Positions 33,917 through 46,231 of a DNA stretch of 64,000 bases are shown here, piece after piece; the first letter of the stretch is position 1; each line of letters starts with the position of its first letter. The stretch comes from Eudasyphora cyanicolor (taxonomy: Eukaryota; Arthropoda; Insecta; Diptera; Muscidae), in the NCBI GenBank assembly GCA_963930755.1, contig OZ005736.1, positions 122,068,256 to 122,132,255 on the forward strand, in the 5' to 3' direction. The position numbers and the translations under genes are program-made. The notes beneath the pieces are model-generated. The model was not told where the DNA came from. It made no database searches and was given only the letters and a program-made list of their open reading frames with translations.

Positions 33917-33930
33917 AGCATGAACGAGTA

Positions 33931-35272
33931 TATGTAAAATCAGGATATACTTATAGATACATATAAGTATATGCGGGGCTATCTCGACCCATTTCCTTCA
34001 AATTTGGCCATATGACCGTTATTGCCATGTCCCCTTTGGTACCTCCTACAAAAAATGATCATATCATTACAATTCAGTACAGTACAATATCCAGGGTGAA
34101 GCGCAAATTAGGCTTATTAGTCAAGTCTCCTGTCGACAAATTAAATTGATTACAACTTACCCGTAACTTTTGAAGCAATCGCCTAAATATTTTTAATTTC
34201 TTCATTTTAAACCACCTTTGCAATGATTATAGACTGAAAAAACAGTTTCCACATTTCTAGATCCCACACCAAGTATAATATTTCATATTATTTTACTTAC
34301 AAAGAGAGGGTATATCATAGTCGGTTTATCCGACTGAAACACAACTTCTTTCAAAATCATTAAAATGTTTTCATATTCAGGATTTTAGACAACTTTTGCA
34401 ATGACTATGAATGGACTGAGAAAACATGTTTTTCTATATTACATTACTCACAAAGTGAGTGTATACCTTAGTCGTTTTATTTCACTGAAACTTTCTAACT
34501 TCTTTCAATCGGACATTTAAGAAAGTATCTACTTCATCCTCTTTTTACCACATTAGATGACCCGTTTCTCTGTACCCATAGCATGGAGGGGGATTTCGTA
34601 ATGCCATCCGGGCGAATGCATTACAGTGTTTACTTGTTTTCTCTCATCTATTTAACACGTTTTGAGTACTCTGAACTCTCGGTTTTATCAAACTTTTGCG
34701 GTGCAAATGCAACGCCATCCTGCTGCTCCTCAGCACCCAATTACTCAGTTCTCCGTACGAAATTATTTCGTTCCACTCCATCAAGAGTTCAACTACCCAC
34801 TCGACTCGTGCCTTTTTTATTTTCAATGCGCCGCGCAATGCCAGTGCATAATGTGAGGCTTATACCGCCGAACTCTATGGGCCAAATAGGAAGACAAACA
34901 CATTGAAGTGTTACGATGCCAGGCCATATCACCTCTACTCCATGGCCTATGCCAGCCATATGAATAGAAGAAATAAATAGGTTCAGGCATTCAAGCAGTC
35001 AGACACGCAGACACACACAGACACAAACCTACTGCAGTTTTTCACACGATAACTTCCTTTATCCTTTTGCGTGCACAGTGCACATATTTACTCCTCGTAG
35101 ATATATACTATGAATGTACATACATAAATATATGTTGTAAGTAGATATTGATTAGGGTGTAATGAGTAAATGATATTATTTTGGAGAGAATCTCAGACGA
35201 AATAGTTTTCCTTTACAGTGTAAACAAGTGAAATCGGGAGGGACCTTCCTACAAAAGCTATATCAAAATATG
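33931..35272. other. Repeat scraps and unplaced sequence
   Basis: Holds family A scraps at about 34010-34070 ('ttattgccatgtcccctttggtacctcc') and 34310-34490 ('cggtttatccgactgaa' twice), then a GC-richer, unplaced stretch at about 34560-34930. The open frames there on both strands overlap each other and show no domain. Confidence 0.35.
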
Positions 35273-35280
35273 GACCTATC

Positions 35281-35650
35281 ATTACTTACTTATTCCGGCC
35301 CCTTCTACCTTTCAATGTAGAGGTTTTTGCAAATGTTGCGCCATTTCTGCCAGTCTTGTGCTGTTGTTTTGGTCATTCGTCTGTCTAAACCATTTTCTTC
35401 GAAGATGTGATTTATTGTGTCTTGCCAAGTTTTTCTTCGTCGTCCTCTTCCTCTTGACCCTACTGGTATAGCCTCTAGAGTTCTCTTTGGTAGTCGGGAG
35501 TCTGCCCATACCACCTCATTTTGGAGCGATTTATTCTAATTTGTAAGGGTTCTATTCGTAGATGCCCTCGGATCGTTTCGTTCCTTATTCTGTCTCTTCT
35601 GGTCTTTCCGGCAGCTCTTCTTAGGTACTTCATTTCAGCTGCCTATATAC
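35281..35650 (-). pseudogene. 5'-truncated RTE-like LINE fragment
   Basis: The minus strand reads AEMKYLRRAAGKTRRDRIRN, then after a frameshift RLPKRTLEAIPVGSRGRGRR and WQDTINHIFEENGLD, ending LYIER and a stop close to the 3' end. This is the typical C-terminus of RTE-like ORF2 proteins, with a very short 3' UTR and an AAGTAAGTAAT tail. An 8-bp direct repeat, GACCTATC, flanks it (35273-35280 and 35651-35658). It is 370 bp and dead on arrival. Confidence 0.7.
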
Positions 35651-35658
35651 GACCTATC

Positions 35659-36794
35659 TACGGTCCTTATTTTGTAAGATGTGGAAATAAAATAAATTCT
35701 GCCAAATTTTGAATCAAAATGACTGAAAAACTTTGACCGATATGGTAATTTTTTTTTCACAATAAAACACAGACTACCAAATTTCAACCAGATTGGTTGA
35801 CAAACATGATGTCCGGAGGGTTATGAAGGAGATATATTCAAACTTGAATAGACCAAATAAAATCCATAATTCCTTCTGCTTCGTCAAGGAAACAACCGCA
35901 GAACCCCAAAAATTGGAGTTATATTAAAACTGAATCAATATGACCCATTTTCAATAGGTGAATATGGCAAAAGTCGCCTCAGCGTTCCCTAAAAATGTTA
36001 TATCTAAGAAACATATCCGCGAATAAATTTGTAAATGACAAAGTTAAAATGATCAAAAATTCGTAACAAACGTTTTAAAAGTAGCAGACACTTTCAAAAT
36101 GTACTTTTTTTTACTCATTATAGACAAAGCTGCATTAAAAATCTATTTAATAATTTTTTTTTTTAATTAATTAAAAATTATTTTTGTTCACACGACGTTA
36201 TTCGCGATTATGCTTCAATTGTTGAATTTTACTTTGTAAGTTATCGGTAGCACTAAATGTACCTTTGTTAGAAGTGGGCGGGGTCGGATATTTTATCCGT
36301 TTAGGTTTAGGTGGAATGAAGGTGGGTCCCATGAAAATATTCCCCATTATTGGTATGAATATGGGCCCCAAAAAATTACGGGTCAATCAACAACAAAATG
36401 TTTGGGGACTAATTTCATAATTTGACTGCTTTGGGGGGCCCATTTTCATCTAAGGACTTAAAAACGGCTTCTTCGCGCAAAACTTTACTCTGCGTACATA
36501 AGAAACATTTTTAAACATTCGTCGAAAGGAATCATTTTTAGAAAAATTAGTTCGCAGTCGCACAACTTTTAGTTTCTTGGAGTGTATTTTCATTTCATAT
36601 ATTCTTGATTGAAGCTTAAGAAGGCGGACGGAAGAAATGGACCCCAAGAAAATACAACTCAAATTAAAAATTTAATTGGGTCCCAAAAGTGGGGCCCAAT
36701 CAAGTAAACAGTATGAAATGAATGTAAACCCCCAAAAAAACTAAGACATTTTCTCTTCGTAAATCTGGGGAGTACGTAATAATACACGTATACA
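35659..36794. other. DINE-like interior, then unplaced sequence
   Basis: The first 450 bp contain 'ccaaatttcaaccagattgg' and 'gagttatattaaaactgaatc' wording like the interior of family B/C elements. The RTE fragment inserted into it. From about 36190 to 36760 the sequence is unplaced but contains several GGGCCC/GGGGCCC words. No coding region supported. Confidence 0.35.
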
Positions 36795-37675
36795 TACCTA
36801 TTTGTATACCCTCACTTTAGTTATACGAGGGTATATATCATTTGCTACGGGCCAAAAGTGTAATTATGTTCGGCGGATATCCGTTTTAGGTCGTTTTAAG
36901 TCGAATGAGCATTGTCCGTCCGTCCGTCTGTCTGTCTTCTGGTTGCTGCGCACGATAACTCTCGAAAGGAGTAACCGATTGACTTCAAATTTGGTACGTG
37001 GTAATATTTTTTTCTATCTCCGGCTAAGTTCGAAGATGGGCCATATTGCTCCACTCCTTCTAGTACCTCCCCCACAAAGGGTTAACATTTAGTGAAATAT
37101 TCATTATTTTATAACTTCTCTACTACTTATTTAAATCCTCTGAAATGCTACACATAGTTTTAGTTTATTAGACACTATTACCTCGAGAAAAAATTGCGAA
37201 GTTGCCACGCCCCTTTTGGTATCTCCCACACAAATGGACCTTTTTGTACCAAAAGTTAACAGCTTTTAACATTAATACCAGTGCATACAAATACTTGAAA
37301 TTTCCTAAAGTGCAATGCTTTTATAGTACCTCGAGTCTAGAGAAAGTGGCCGTCATTGGCACGCCCCTTTTGGTACCTCCCACACAAATGGACCATTTTA
37401 CACCAAAAGCTAACAGCTTATAACATTAATACCAGTGCATATAAATACTTGAAATTTTTACAGAGAAAAGTGACCGTTATTGGGACCCCCCCTTTTGGTA
37501 CCTCCCACACAAATGGAACATTTTGTACCAAAAGTAAACAGCTTTTAACTTTAATACCAATACATACTTTAATGTTATTAAATGCAATTGAAATTGAATT
37601 TACTAATATTTTTTTGGAACTCAAGGTGAGGGGATTCATAAGTCGGTTTACCCGACTGAACTTTCTTACTTGTTT
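36795..37675 (+). mobile_element. Family A DINE-like element, complete-looking
   Basis: Hairpin 'taccctcactttagttatacgagggta', 'tttgctacgggccaaaagtg', the GTCCGTCCGTCCGTCTG microsatellite and GCGCACGATAACTCTCG. Three tandem units with 'ccccttttggtacctcccac' follow. It ends 'ctcaaggtgaggggattcat' and 'actgaactttcttacttgtt'. Together with 18760-19676 it defines both ends of the family. Confidence 0.7.
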
Positions 37676-37860
37676 TATTTGTATTTAAACACATATTGTA
37701 TATGAACAAATTAGATTGCAAATATATTTTGTTTTAATATATTAATATAAGCGTTCCAAATATATTTTATGGATTTTCAAATAAAATGTATTTGCTCAGA
37801 AATATATAATATTTAAAAATTTGTGTTCCAAATATATTTTGAATTTTAGAGCTGTGTTGC
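37676..37860. mobile_element. Family D fragment
   Basis: Contains 'cacatattgtatatgaacaaattaga', 'tatattaatataagcgttcc' and 'gattttcaaataaaatgtat', all found in the 3' half of the copy at 61797-62646. Both ends are lost. Confidence 0.5.
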
Positions 37861-39489
37861 CTATTAGTGAGATGGGACTTGTTTATCCATCAAACTACAG
37901 ATAAACATGTTCTCGCAATATCTTGTAAGATATCTTTGAAACCGTCGATGGGATGTAGAAATGATATTAGAAGAAGATAAAGGCAACATAATTTGGGACT
38001 CTTTATAGCTTTCCCGAACCAATTAGGATAAATGGTTATAGAATTATGCTGCAATATGTGGTTCAACAGTTATCTTCTAAATTTTTTTCAAATTATCATT
38101 TTCTTTTCTTTAGGTTTTTAAAAAGTGGAACAAAATTTTATGATTTTTTGGGTTTTTTATGAGTTTTTTCGTACCAGTAAAAACACATTTTTTTTGGAAA
38201 AAAATATACATTATTCTGATTGCTTTAACTACTGTTATTAAACCAACCATTTGTAGCCCTTATAATCTAGTGTTTAAAAGCTATATAGGGCTTATACTTC
38301 AAAAAATATGATCCAAATACAAAAGGTACTCGTACTTTTGTTGAAAATTTAAATTTTACAGTGTTTTTTTGCTAGATTCCCTTTCAAAATCGAAACCCAG
38401 TTTATCGGTACACACAAATGTTCATGTTAAATGTGCATTACCATGTGTGTGGTTTTTGTATTCATTTAAAAGCGTAAGGCACATGCCACAGAGGTTCCTT
38501 TTAAGGATTTGTTATTCTTTTTTTTTTGAGTGTGTGAGTGTGTGTTGCTAGTTTGTTGGTGAGATGGTATTGTAGTCACCTAATGAAGACATGAATAAAA
38601 AATGAGATTTGCTTAACTTGAAAGTGAATGAATAACTGAGTGATGGAAAGCAAAAAATGCAAACTTTAGATTTGCACAAAAGTACAAGTGAAGGTGAGAA
38701 GAAGACGAAGAAGAATGTGAACATCTCACTGGGATGTTTCTTCGACTTTCCTGGAATTTGAATATGTTGGGGCACATTTAACTTTTTGTTCTTCTTCTTC
38801 AATGCTTGCTTCTATCGGATATAGCATCAGGATGCATCTACCACCCTCTAAAAGAAAAATGCTTGGCACACTGAATCCACCACTCCACCACCTCACCCTA
38901 TACAGGATGATCTGGTTTTCAATTACCCAACCATCCATGTGTTGCAGTTGCAACTATTAAACTATATGTAAAATGTGAAAGTTATAGTTTCACTCCTGGT
39001 TACAGGAAACGAAAATGAATTCAATTTATATGTGAATGTGTGAATAGCCCTGGGCTGGAAATCCTATTCCAACCGAAAATAAAACAAAAGTAAGAAAATT
39101 TTGGATGAGTACACCGACTAAAGTATATCCTCAAGTTGTGAGAAATTTAATATGAAATTCGATACTTTTTTTGTGGGAGATGCCAGACGGGGGAACTTAC
39201 TTATTCTTTATAAGACAAAATTATTGTGGAAAAGTAGTTTTAAATACAGAATATGAAGATATTTGATTTGCACCACAGAAGTACTGAAACTATTATGATC
39301 ATACCAGTTTGTCCGTTTGTGTAGGGGGTACAAATTGTCAGGTGTTTGAGCGTACCGGCATTAAAGTTGTCCACTATTCATCTTTGGTACAAAAAGTGTG
39401 GTGTCAATTTCACGAAATGAACAATGTCTTACTAAATTTAAATAAAAAAATGTTATTTTTAGGGGAAAACTTACTTATAAATTTAAGTA
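37861..39489. other. Module E piece and unplaced sequence
   Basis: Module E wording at about 38090-38360 ('gggttttttatgagttttttcgta', 'atatgatccaaatacaaaagg'). The rest is AT-rich without gene signals. Low-complexity GT runs lie near 38530. Confidence 0.35.
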
Positions 39490-39755
39490 CGTCCGTTCTA
39501 AGTTGTTCACAACACAGTACAACACATGATTTTGGGACTCAATTCTGAGAATTGGCCACGAAAGTAGCCCCAAAAATAAGAATTAATGGCCATACGATTT
39601 ATTTTGCTCAAGGTGGATTTTTAGCAATTTTTCTATATTTTAACATGATGATATCTCGGTATACTGCACGGAATATGTATCTATTTTGTGTCTAAAGCAA
39701 AGTTGTAGATATTGAATAGGCGAAAAAATGCGGAACAAAGCTACTTAAGGTCTTA
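39490..39755. mobile_element. Detached foldback arm fragment
   Basis: Shares 'aacacagtacaacacatgattttgggactc', 'attaatggccatacga', 'gctcaaggtgga', 'ctcggtatactgcacgg' and 'aaagttgtagatattgaataggc' with the outer arms of the 12.3-18.6 kb element. It stops at 'gcggaacaaagctac', where family A sequence begins. No 156-bp monomers are attached. Confidence 0.75.
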
Positions 39756-39835
39756 GGTCACACCTTCGATGTGTTACACTTTTGGCTCGTAGCAAATGAT
39801 ATATACCTTCCTCCCTAAGGTGAGGGGATAAAAAG
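39756..39835 (-). mobile_element. Family A 5' end, reverse
   Basis: 'aaggtcttaggtcacaccttcgatgtgttacac' followed by 'gtagcaaatgatatatacc' and the hairpin 'ttcctccctaaggtgagggga'. Only 80 bp of the hairpin end, joined directly to the foldback arm fragment. Confidence 0.6.
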
Positions 39836-41079
39836 AAATGCAATGAAATTCATCGACCAAAAAATATGTGTTCATTTAATGTTGTGATGTAATTTGTGGC
39901 ACTTATTGTCGAGATTTAAAAATTAAACCAAAAATATTTTTTTCCATAATACATTCACATTTTTAATGACACCACAAAAGAGAAGTCTTCATTTAATGCT
40001 AATACGAGTGTCACAAACAGAATTATGTCTCATATTTATCAGTCTGGATTTAATGGGATTGTCCTTCGCAGCAAAAAGTTATTAATGGCATTGTCCTTCG
40101 GTTTGGTCCTTTTTTTAATGAACCTAAAATGTGGCGACTTAATTCATTTGATGAAATCTTAATGGAAAATTAAATAAATGTAATTGTATTCCACTCCATT
40201 TATTCAGACAGACTGTAAAGTTTTCAGTTTTTTGAATGAAAACATTATCTGGTAAAGGAGCATTAATTTGCCAAATAAATTGTTATCACATTTTCATATT
40301 AAATTCAAGGGCATTTATACTGAAACAAGGGAAAGGTACTTTGATACAAAGTAAAGAAATAAGCCTAAGTTTAAAACCAGTAACTTTTTTAAAACTGCGA
40401 AACTCGTTTATTTGGAATAACATAATAAGTTATTTAATTCAAAGAATTTTATCATTATTTTCTATTAAACACATTCACTCACATTTGTCTCTGAAAAGTT
40501 TTATGTATATTTCCAAAAATATTTCTTTATTGATATCTTGTTTTCGATCTGCTTAATAAGCTTTGTAGTTGCTTTATTATTAAAATTTCCAAAGCCTTAT
40601 GTTACTTGCATTGAAAGGAAATAACTTGGAATATTACTTAATATACATTGAAAAATTATTCTTAAAATAGTTAAGATTTTGTCATACATAACAATTATGA
40701 ACAAGTTAATAAAAAAGTAAACAACGAAACTTTTCATAGTATTTATGACGTTGTAATTAATGAAGCATTTCCTAAAATTTCTAGAGAATTTATGTAATAA
40801 AATTTCGAAGAATTTACGAAAATGCTTAAACAAATTTCAAAGAATTGTCATCCCAACGAGAAATTGGACTGGTACGACACCAAACGTGTGATACGTCCAT
40901 TCAACCACGCAACATTGTTTTTTTATGAAAATTTCAGGAAAATCTTTTTTATCTTAATAACATTTTGTGACAAAAAAACTTTTCCCGACAGTATCGGCTC
41001 CATCAATATCAGACAACATCACCAATTAAATGTGTACTAATAGTTGAGCTTCGAAAACTGGTCCCAACTGATCCAATAC
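39836..41079. other. AT-rich, no gene recognised
   Basis: Very AT-rich with short frames and no domain signatures or terminal repeats. It is immediately followed by the minisatellite. Confidence 0.35.
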
Positions 41080-43560
41080 AAAGGAGTAGGTTATGGAGAA
41101 GACAGCCCAAATATATCTGTACTAGAGAGTAGATTACCTAATTTGTCGATTACTGAGGAGCCGATAAATAAATTTGTCGCCAGCTAAGGAGTAGATAACC
41201 CAACTTGCCCTCTTTTATGGACTAGATGACCTAAATTACCATAAATTATAGATTAGATAAACCAACTTGTCGTCTACTAATGAGTAGATAACCTACTAAG
41301 GAGTATATAAACCAACTTGTCGGCTAAAAAGGAAATAACCCAACTGGCCATAAACTAAGGATTATATATCCCAACTAGTCATCAAATAAGGAGTAGATAA
41401 CTCAACTGGCCATCAACTACGGAGTTAATAACCCAACTGCCCATCAACTACGGAGTAGATAACTCAAGTTGACGATCAATTTGGTCATCATAATAACATA
41501 TGACTATATGATATAAACCAACTTCTCGTCTACTAATGAGTAGCTAACCTAATTGACGCCTACTAAAAAGTAGATAAACTAACTGGAGTACCTAAGGACT
41601 AGATAACACAACTGGCCAGCAACTAAGAAGATGGTTAGATAATCCAACTGGACATCTACTAAGGGGTAGACAACGCAATTGGTCCTCTACCAAGGAGAAG
41701 ATAACACAAACGGTCATCAACTACAGGGTCTACCAACAAGAGGTGTTATTTGGAAGAATATGTATTGCTGCTGTAGCCCAAAGTGTTAAAGAAAACCCAG
41801 GTTTGTCCATTCCTCGTCGTTCTTTTGAATTGGGCATTCCACAAACATCATTACACCGTCTCTTGCATAAAGACTTGGGTCTTAAGGCTTATAAAGTTCA
41901 GTTAACACAAGAACTCAAGCCGGCCGATCATCAACAACGTCGTGTCTTTGCTGATTGGGTCCTTGAAATGCATGAAAATGATCCGGAATTCCATCGAAAA
42001 ATCATCTTGACTGATGAGGCCCGTTTCCACCTCGGTGGCTACGTCAACAAGCAAAATTGTCGCATCTGGGGCTAGGAAAACCCAAGAGTTATTGTTGAGA
42101 AGGCTCTCCATCCTCAACCTGTGACTGTTTGGTGCGGTTTATGGTCCGGCGGGGTCATTGGACCTTACTTTTTCGAAAATGAGGTTGGATCAACAGTTAC
42201 GGTGAATGGATTGCGCTATCGAGAGACGATTAATGATTTTTTATGGTCGGAGTTGGATGGCGCTAAGTGCCACACAAGCAACGAAACCATTGCTCTGTTA
42301 CGGGAAAAGTTTCCGGACCGTGTTATCTCTCGAAGATGTGATCACAATTGGCCACCGAGATCTTGTAATTTAACACCTTGCGACTTCTTCCTTTGGGGCC
42401 ACGTGAAAGATAAGGTCTACGCCAACAGCCCAGCGTCGATTCAAGACCTCAAAGATAGAATTGGTGAGGCTATTGAGGACATAGGGCAGGCACTTTGCGA
42501 TTTGGTTATGAAAAATTTCATGAAAAGGATATGGTCCTGTAAGCGTGGTCGTGGTGGCCATTTGGCTGATGTTGTTTTTCATTATTAACGGCATACCTTC
42601 CTCTTTACTATGAAATAAACATCCGATCATTTATCTCAAAAAAATGGCATTTTTCTTTGAATACCAAAATAACACCTCTTGTTGGAAAAACCTTTAAATA
42701 GTAAAACATCCAACTGGCTATTAACTAAGGAGTAGATAATCAACTGGCCATTAAATAAGGAATAGATAACTCAACTGGTCATCAACTAAGGAGTAGATAA
42801 CCCAACTGGTCATCAACTAAGGAGTAGATAACCTAACTGGTCATCAACTAAGGAACATAATAATAATTTAGAAGATAAACTTGTCATCTACTAATGAGTA
42901 GATAACACAATTGACGCCTTCTAAGCAGTAGATAACCCAACAGGTCATTAACTAAGAAGTAAATAACCCAACTGGCTATCAACTAAGAAGTGGATAACCC
43001 AACAGGCCATCAACAAAGTAGTATGGACGTCTACTTAGGAGTAGATAATGCAATTGGTCCTCTACCAAGAAGAAGATAACACAAACGGTCTTCATCTAAG
43101 GAGTAGATAACCCAACTGTCCATTAACTTAGGAGTAGATAACCTAATTGGTCACAAACTAAGAAGTAGATAACCCAACTTGACATTAACTCAGGAGTAGA
43201 TAACCAAACTTGCCAGCAACTACGGGTAGATAACCCAACTGGTCATCATCTAAGAAGTAGATAACCCAAGTGGTCATCATTTAAGAAGTAGATAACCCAA
43301 CTGGATATCAACTACGGAGTAGATAACACAAACGGTCATCAACTATAGAGTAGATAACCCAACTGTCCGTTAACTAAGGAGTAGATAACCCAACTGGTCA
43401 TCAACTAAGAAATAAATAACCCTATTGAACTTCACGTAAGGAATAGCTACCCCGACTGGTTCGCTACCAAGAAGTAATTAACCCAAACGAACATCAACTA
43501 AGGAGTAGATGACCCAACTGGTCAGCAACTAAGGAGAAGATATACCAACCGATATACATA
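41080..43560. repeat. 31-bp degenerate minisatellite
   Basis: Unit of about 31 bp built on AGGAGTAGATAACCCAACTGG followed by a TCATCAACTA half. The best-preserved run is near 42760-42850, where successive units fall 31 bp apart; elsewhere units vary and drop out. A longer segment (GCAATTGGTCCTCTACCAAG, then an AGAAGATAACACAAACGGTC block) occurs both at about 41675 and at about 43050. This shows duplication above the level of the single unit. A mariner occupies 41724-42694. No coding capacity. Confidence 0.9.
41724..42694 (+). pseudogene. Mariner (DD41D) with one stop and one deletion
   Basis: Best-preserved transposase of the window. Both ends share CCAACAAGAGGTGTTATTT as inverted repeats, preceded by CAGGGT on the left, with TA at 41722-41723 and 42695-42696. 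One frame from 41743 to 42588 encodes the helix-turn-helix piece (RRSFELGIPQTSLHRLL), TDEARFHLGGYVNKQNCRIW with the first Asp, and VWCGLWSGGVIGPYFF. DGAKCHTSNE carries the second Asp and SCNLTPCDFFLWG the third, with exactly 41 residues between the last two. A TAG at 42073 and an in-frame loss of about 12 codons before DGAKCHT are the visible lesions. The N-terminal DNA-binding part is also missing. rosa-type (DD41D) is the likely group. Confidence 0.85.
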
Positions 43561-45480
43561 CCGACGTCAGTGACAGAACAATTAGAGGACAATATTGGAA
43601 CATTGTAGGGATTCATGCTTTCAGAGCTTTCAGCTTTTTTTTAACAGAACTCTTCCTTGCGAAAGAAATGTTTTTGATGGTAAATTGAAAAATATAAGGT
43701 ACTGCGCTCTGGAATATCCAGACACATAATTAGGACCTGTAAGCTTGTAGTGGTGCTGTTCACCACTGGTATATACTGATCTTACAAAGGATTAGATATT
43801 ATGAATGATAATTATTTCAGTGTAGTATATACTCGTACATACTGCCCTACTATAACAGTTGGATATTGGACAACAGCTCAAGTATGTACTCGTATATGGG
43901 TAATGAGAATTATATTTCAATTACACATTCTCCTTCAATAAGACTAAAGATAAACATCAATCAAACACATGCAAAACATACAGTTTTGGGGGGTTTCTCG
44001 AATTGTATGTTTTCGGTCTAAACAACCACCAGAGTAACTAGTCGAGCAGAGTAAGCAGTAAGAGCAACAACATATGGAGTTTCAGCAACAGCAACATCCC
44101 GTTACAACTTATTTCTTTGTGTTTTAATAAAATATTTTTCCATTATTTCATAATAGTTTCTTCTTCATAGATTTAATGGAACGTTGTAAAAACTAAATAA
44201 ATTTCTACGAAGAAGAATATTTCTTAGATTTAACGAGCATACGTTTTTTCCAGTGTAGGTTCACTCGTTGCTGCAGCATTTATCTCGTCATCGCATAGCG
44301 TTAAATCCTTTTATCATTTCCGTGTAGTTTCTATAAAGTGAAAAGAATCACCAACACTTTCAACATCTTTAGATTCTAAGCATAAATTGCATTACCGCAT
44401 CATTGTCAGGATTGCCCGGATTGTAGGCGGGGATATGTGAAAGAATGCAACGAATGGAGTACATTCAAGTTGAATGTCAATATTTGTCAACCATTTATAC
44501 AGAGGATATGGAATAAATCCTTCAGGAAAATATGTATATTCGTGTCCGTGAACAAGCTACTCATTCCATCAACAACAACACAGAGGTGAATAGTGGAATA
44601 ATAATAACATAGAAAAAATGACAGATTTGTAGAAAATTCACACACAACTGCGTTGGCATTTCAAAGTGTTTTATAAAACAGTTTGACTTTTTTGTTCACT
44701 TCAATTTTATCAAGAGATAACCAGCATTTTACGCAGTGATTGGAAAAATTCAATTCAATTCACACAACTCACATGCACTTGTTTTTGGAGAAGGAAATGA
44801 ATGTTCTATGGGGAATGGAAAACATTTTTAAAAAAATCTATGAATGGAAATTTAAACGAATCTGATTTATTAGAATTTCATACAAAATACCTAGGGATGT
44901 GTGGGTGGGGGCCAAAGTAGCACAGGTGTCAACATTTGGTTTTTCGCTTTTTTTTTGGAATTCTCTTGGCATCGATTTTTTGTTTGAAACTTTCCTGTCC
45001 TGTGCAAATACATGAGCTTGGAAAAACATGAAAAGTTTTCTCTTATAAATGGGATACGAGTGTACGCTGCCAAAAAACGGATGTTATTTATGCAAACGTT
45101 TGTCGTTTACTGTTCGTTCATATTTGAAAAATAAAAATTTCCACTCTGATGACAGGTACGCGAATTCGATTCATGACTGCACTGCCCAGTGAAAGATTAT
45201 ATCGGAATGAAGAATGACAGTGAATTGAAGTGTACAAAATTGACATATAATTCTTTGACAATTTTAGTATTTACCCAATAACAAATTTTCCTAAAAAGCA
45301 ATTTAGTAGGGAATTAATCGGCTTTGGGGTACTAATTCCCCACTCGCTTCCCTAACCGCTTGTTTTTATAAAGGAATGAGACTTCTGGGACTAATTCTGA
45401 ATAGCTAAAATAATAATGTCTTATATTACGAACAGCGACAAATACCGAAACTTCTGAATGAGTTATCGGAAAAATCTCAA
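43561..45480. other. No gene recognised
   Basis: Non-repetitive by eye, AT-rich. A CAG/CAA-rich stretch near 44060-44100 ('agcaacaacatatgg', 'cagcaacagcaacatccc') would read as short Gln runs but has no supporting frame or splice sites. Confidence 0.35.
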
Positions 45481-46231
45481 AAAATTCCACAAAGCTTTTC
45501 TTCAGGTGTACTAAAAAATGTAAAAAAACGGGAACAAATCAAAACCCAACATTTTTTTGAAACCGTCGTTTTGTCGTGAAATTCCCCATATATACCTTTT
45601 TATATTATACTTTTTTAAATAACTTATTTCATAACTCCAAAATATGAAAAATGACCAAAAAATCAATTTTTTTTGAAAATATAATTTCAAATGGCCATAA
45701 CTTTTGTCCTATAACTCTATGCAACAAAAAAATTTGTTTGTGTCCGAGACTTAAAAACTTTTTTTTGGTATAGATTGGCACACTATTTCATGAAACCAAA
45801 ACCAAAATTTTTAATACTTTACTCTTAATACATACTTTTTGAAGTATAAGCTCGATAAAGCCGAGATGCCAATTAAAGGAAATTATGAGAGCTAAAATTG
45901 CTAAAAACATCACTTTTATATAGAAAATTAAGTTTAGTAACTGTCGTTAAAATAATTAGACATAAAATCGTTTTTTCAAAAATATAGTTTCTTGCTGGCC
46001 CGAAAAAAACATTAAAAATTGAAAAAAAAAGAAAAAAATGTTTTGTTCCATTTTTGAAAGCTAGCATCCCAACGAAGAAAACAGTGCCTATTTGAAAATC
46101 TATAGATAAATGTATAAATAATGACCCATATTGTAAAAATAGGGAAGTTAAAAAAAATATTTTTTATATTTTTATTTTGGCAATTTTGTTTGGGAAGTAC
46201 CAAAAGGGGCGTGGCAATAACGACCATTTTT
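45481..46231. repeat. Module E, long copy plus family A scrap
   Basis: Includes 'ttgtgtccgagacttaaaaac', 'gaagtataagctcgataaag', 'tttcttgctggcccgaaaaa' and 'gctagcatcccaacgaagaaaaca'. A family A scrap follows at about 46190-46231 ('gggaagtaccaaaaggggcgtgg'). This ordering recurs near 60267-60400. Confidence 0.55.

Noticed and set aside
34583..34906. Possible coding exon in a GC-richer stretch
   Set aside because: Overlapping frames on both strands are equally open. No domain, codon bias or splice signal favours any of them.
36795..37092. Open frames in family A elements as conserved small proteins
   Set aside because: The same peptide wording appears in several copies only because the DNA is repeated. 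Frames are interrupted differently in each and no start is conserved.
41080..43560. 31-bp repeats as a CRISPR or a coding repeat protein
   Set aside because: Units are adjacent without spacers and all frames contain stops (TAG and TAA inside the unit).
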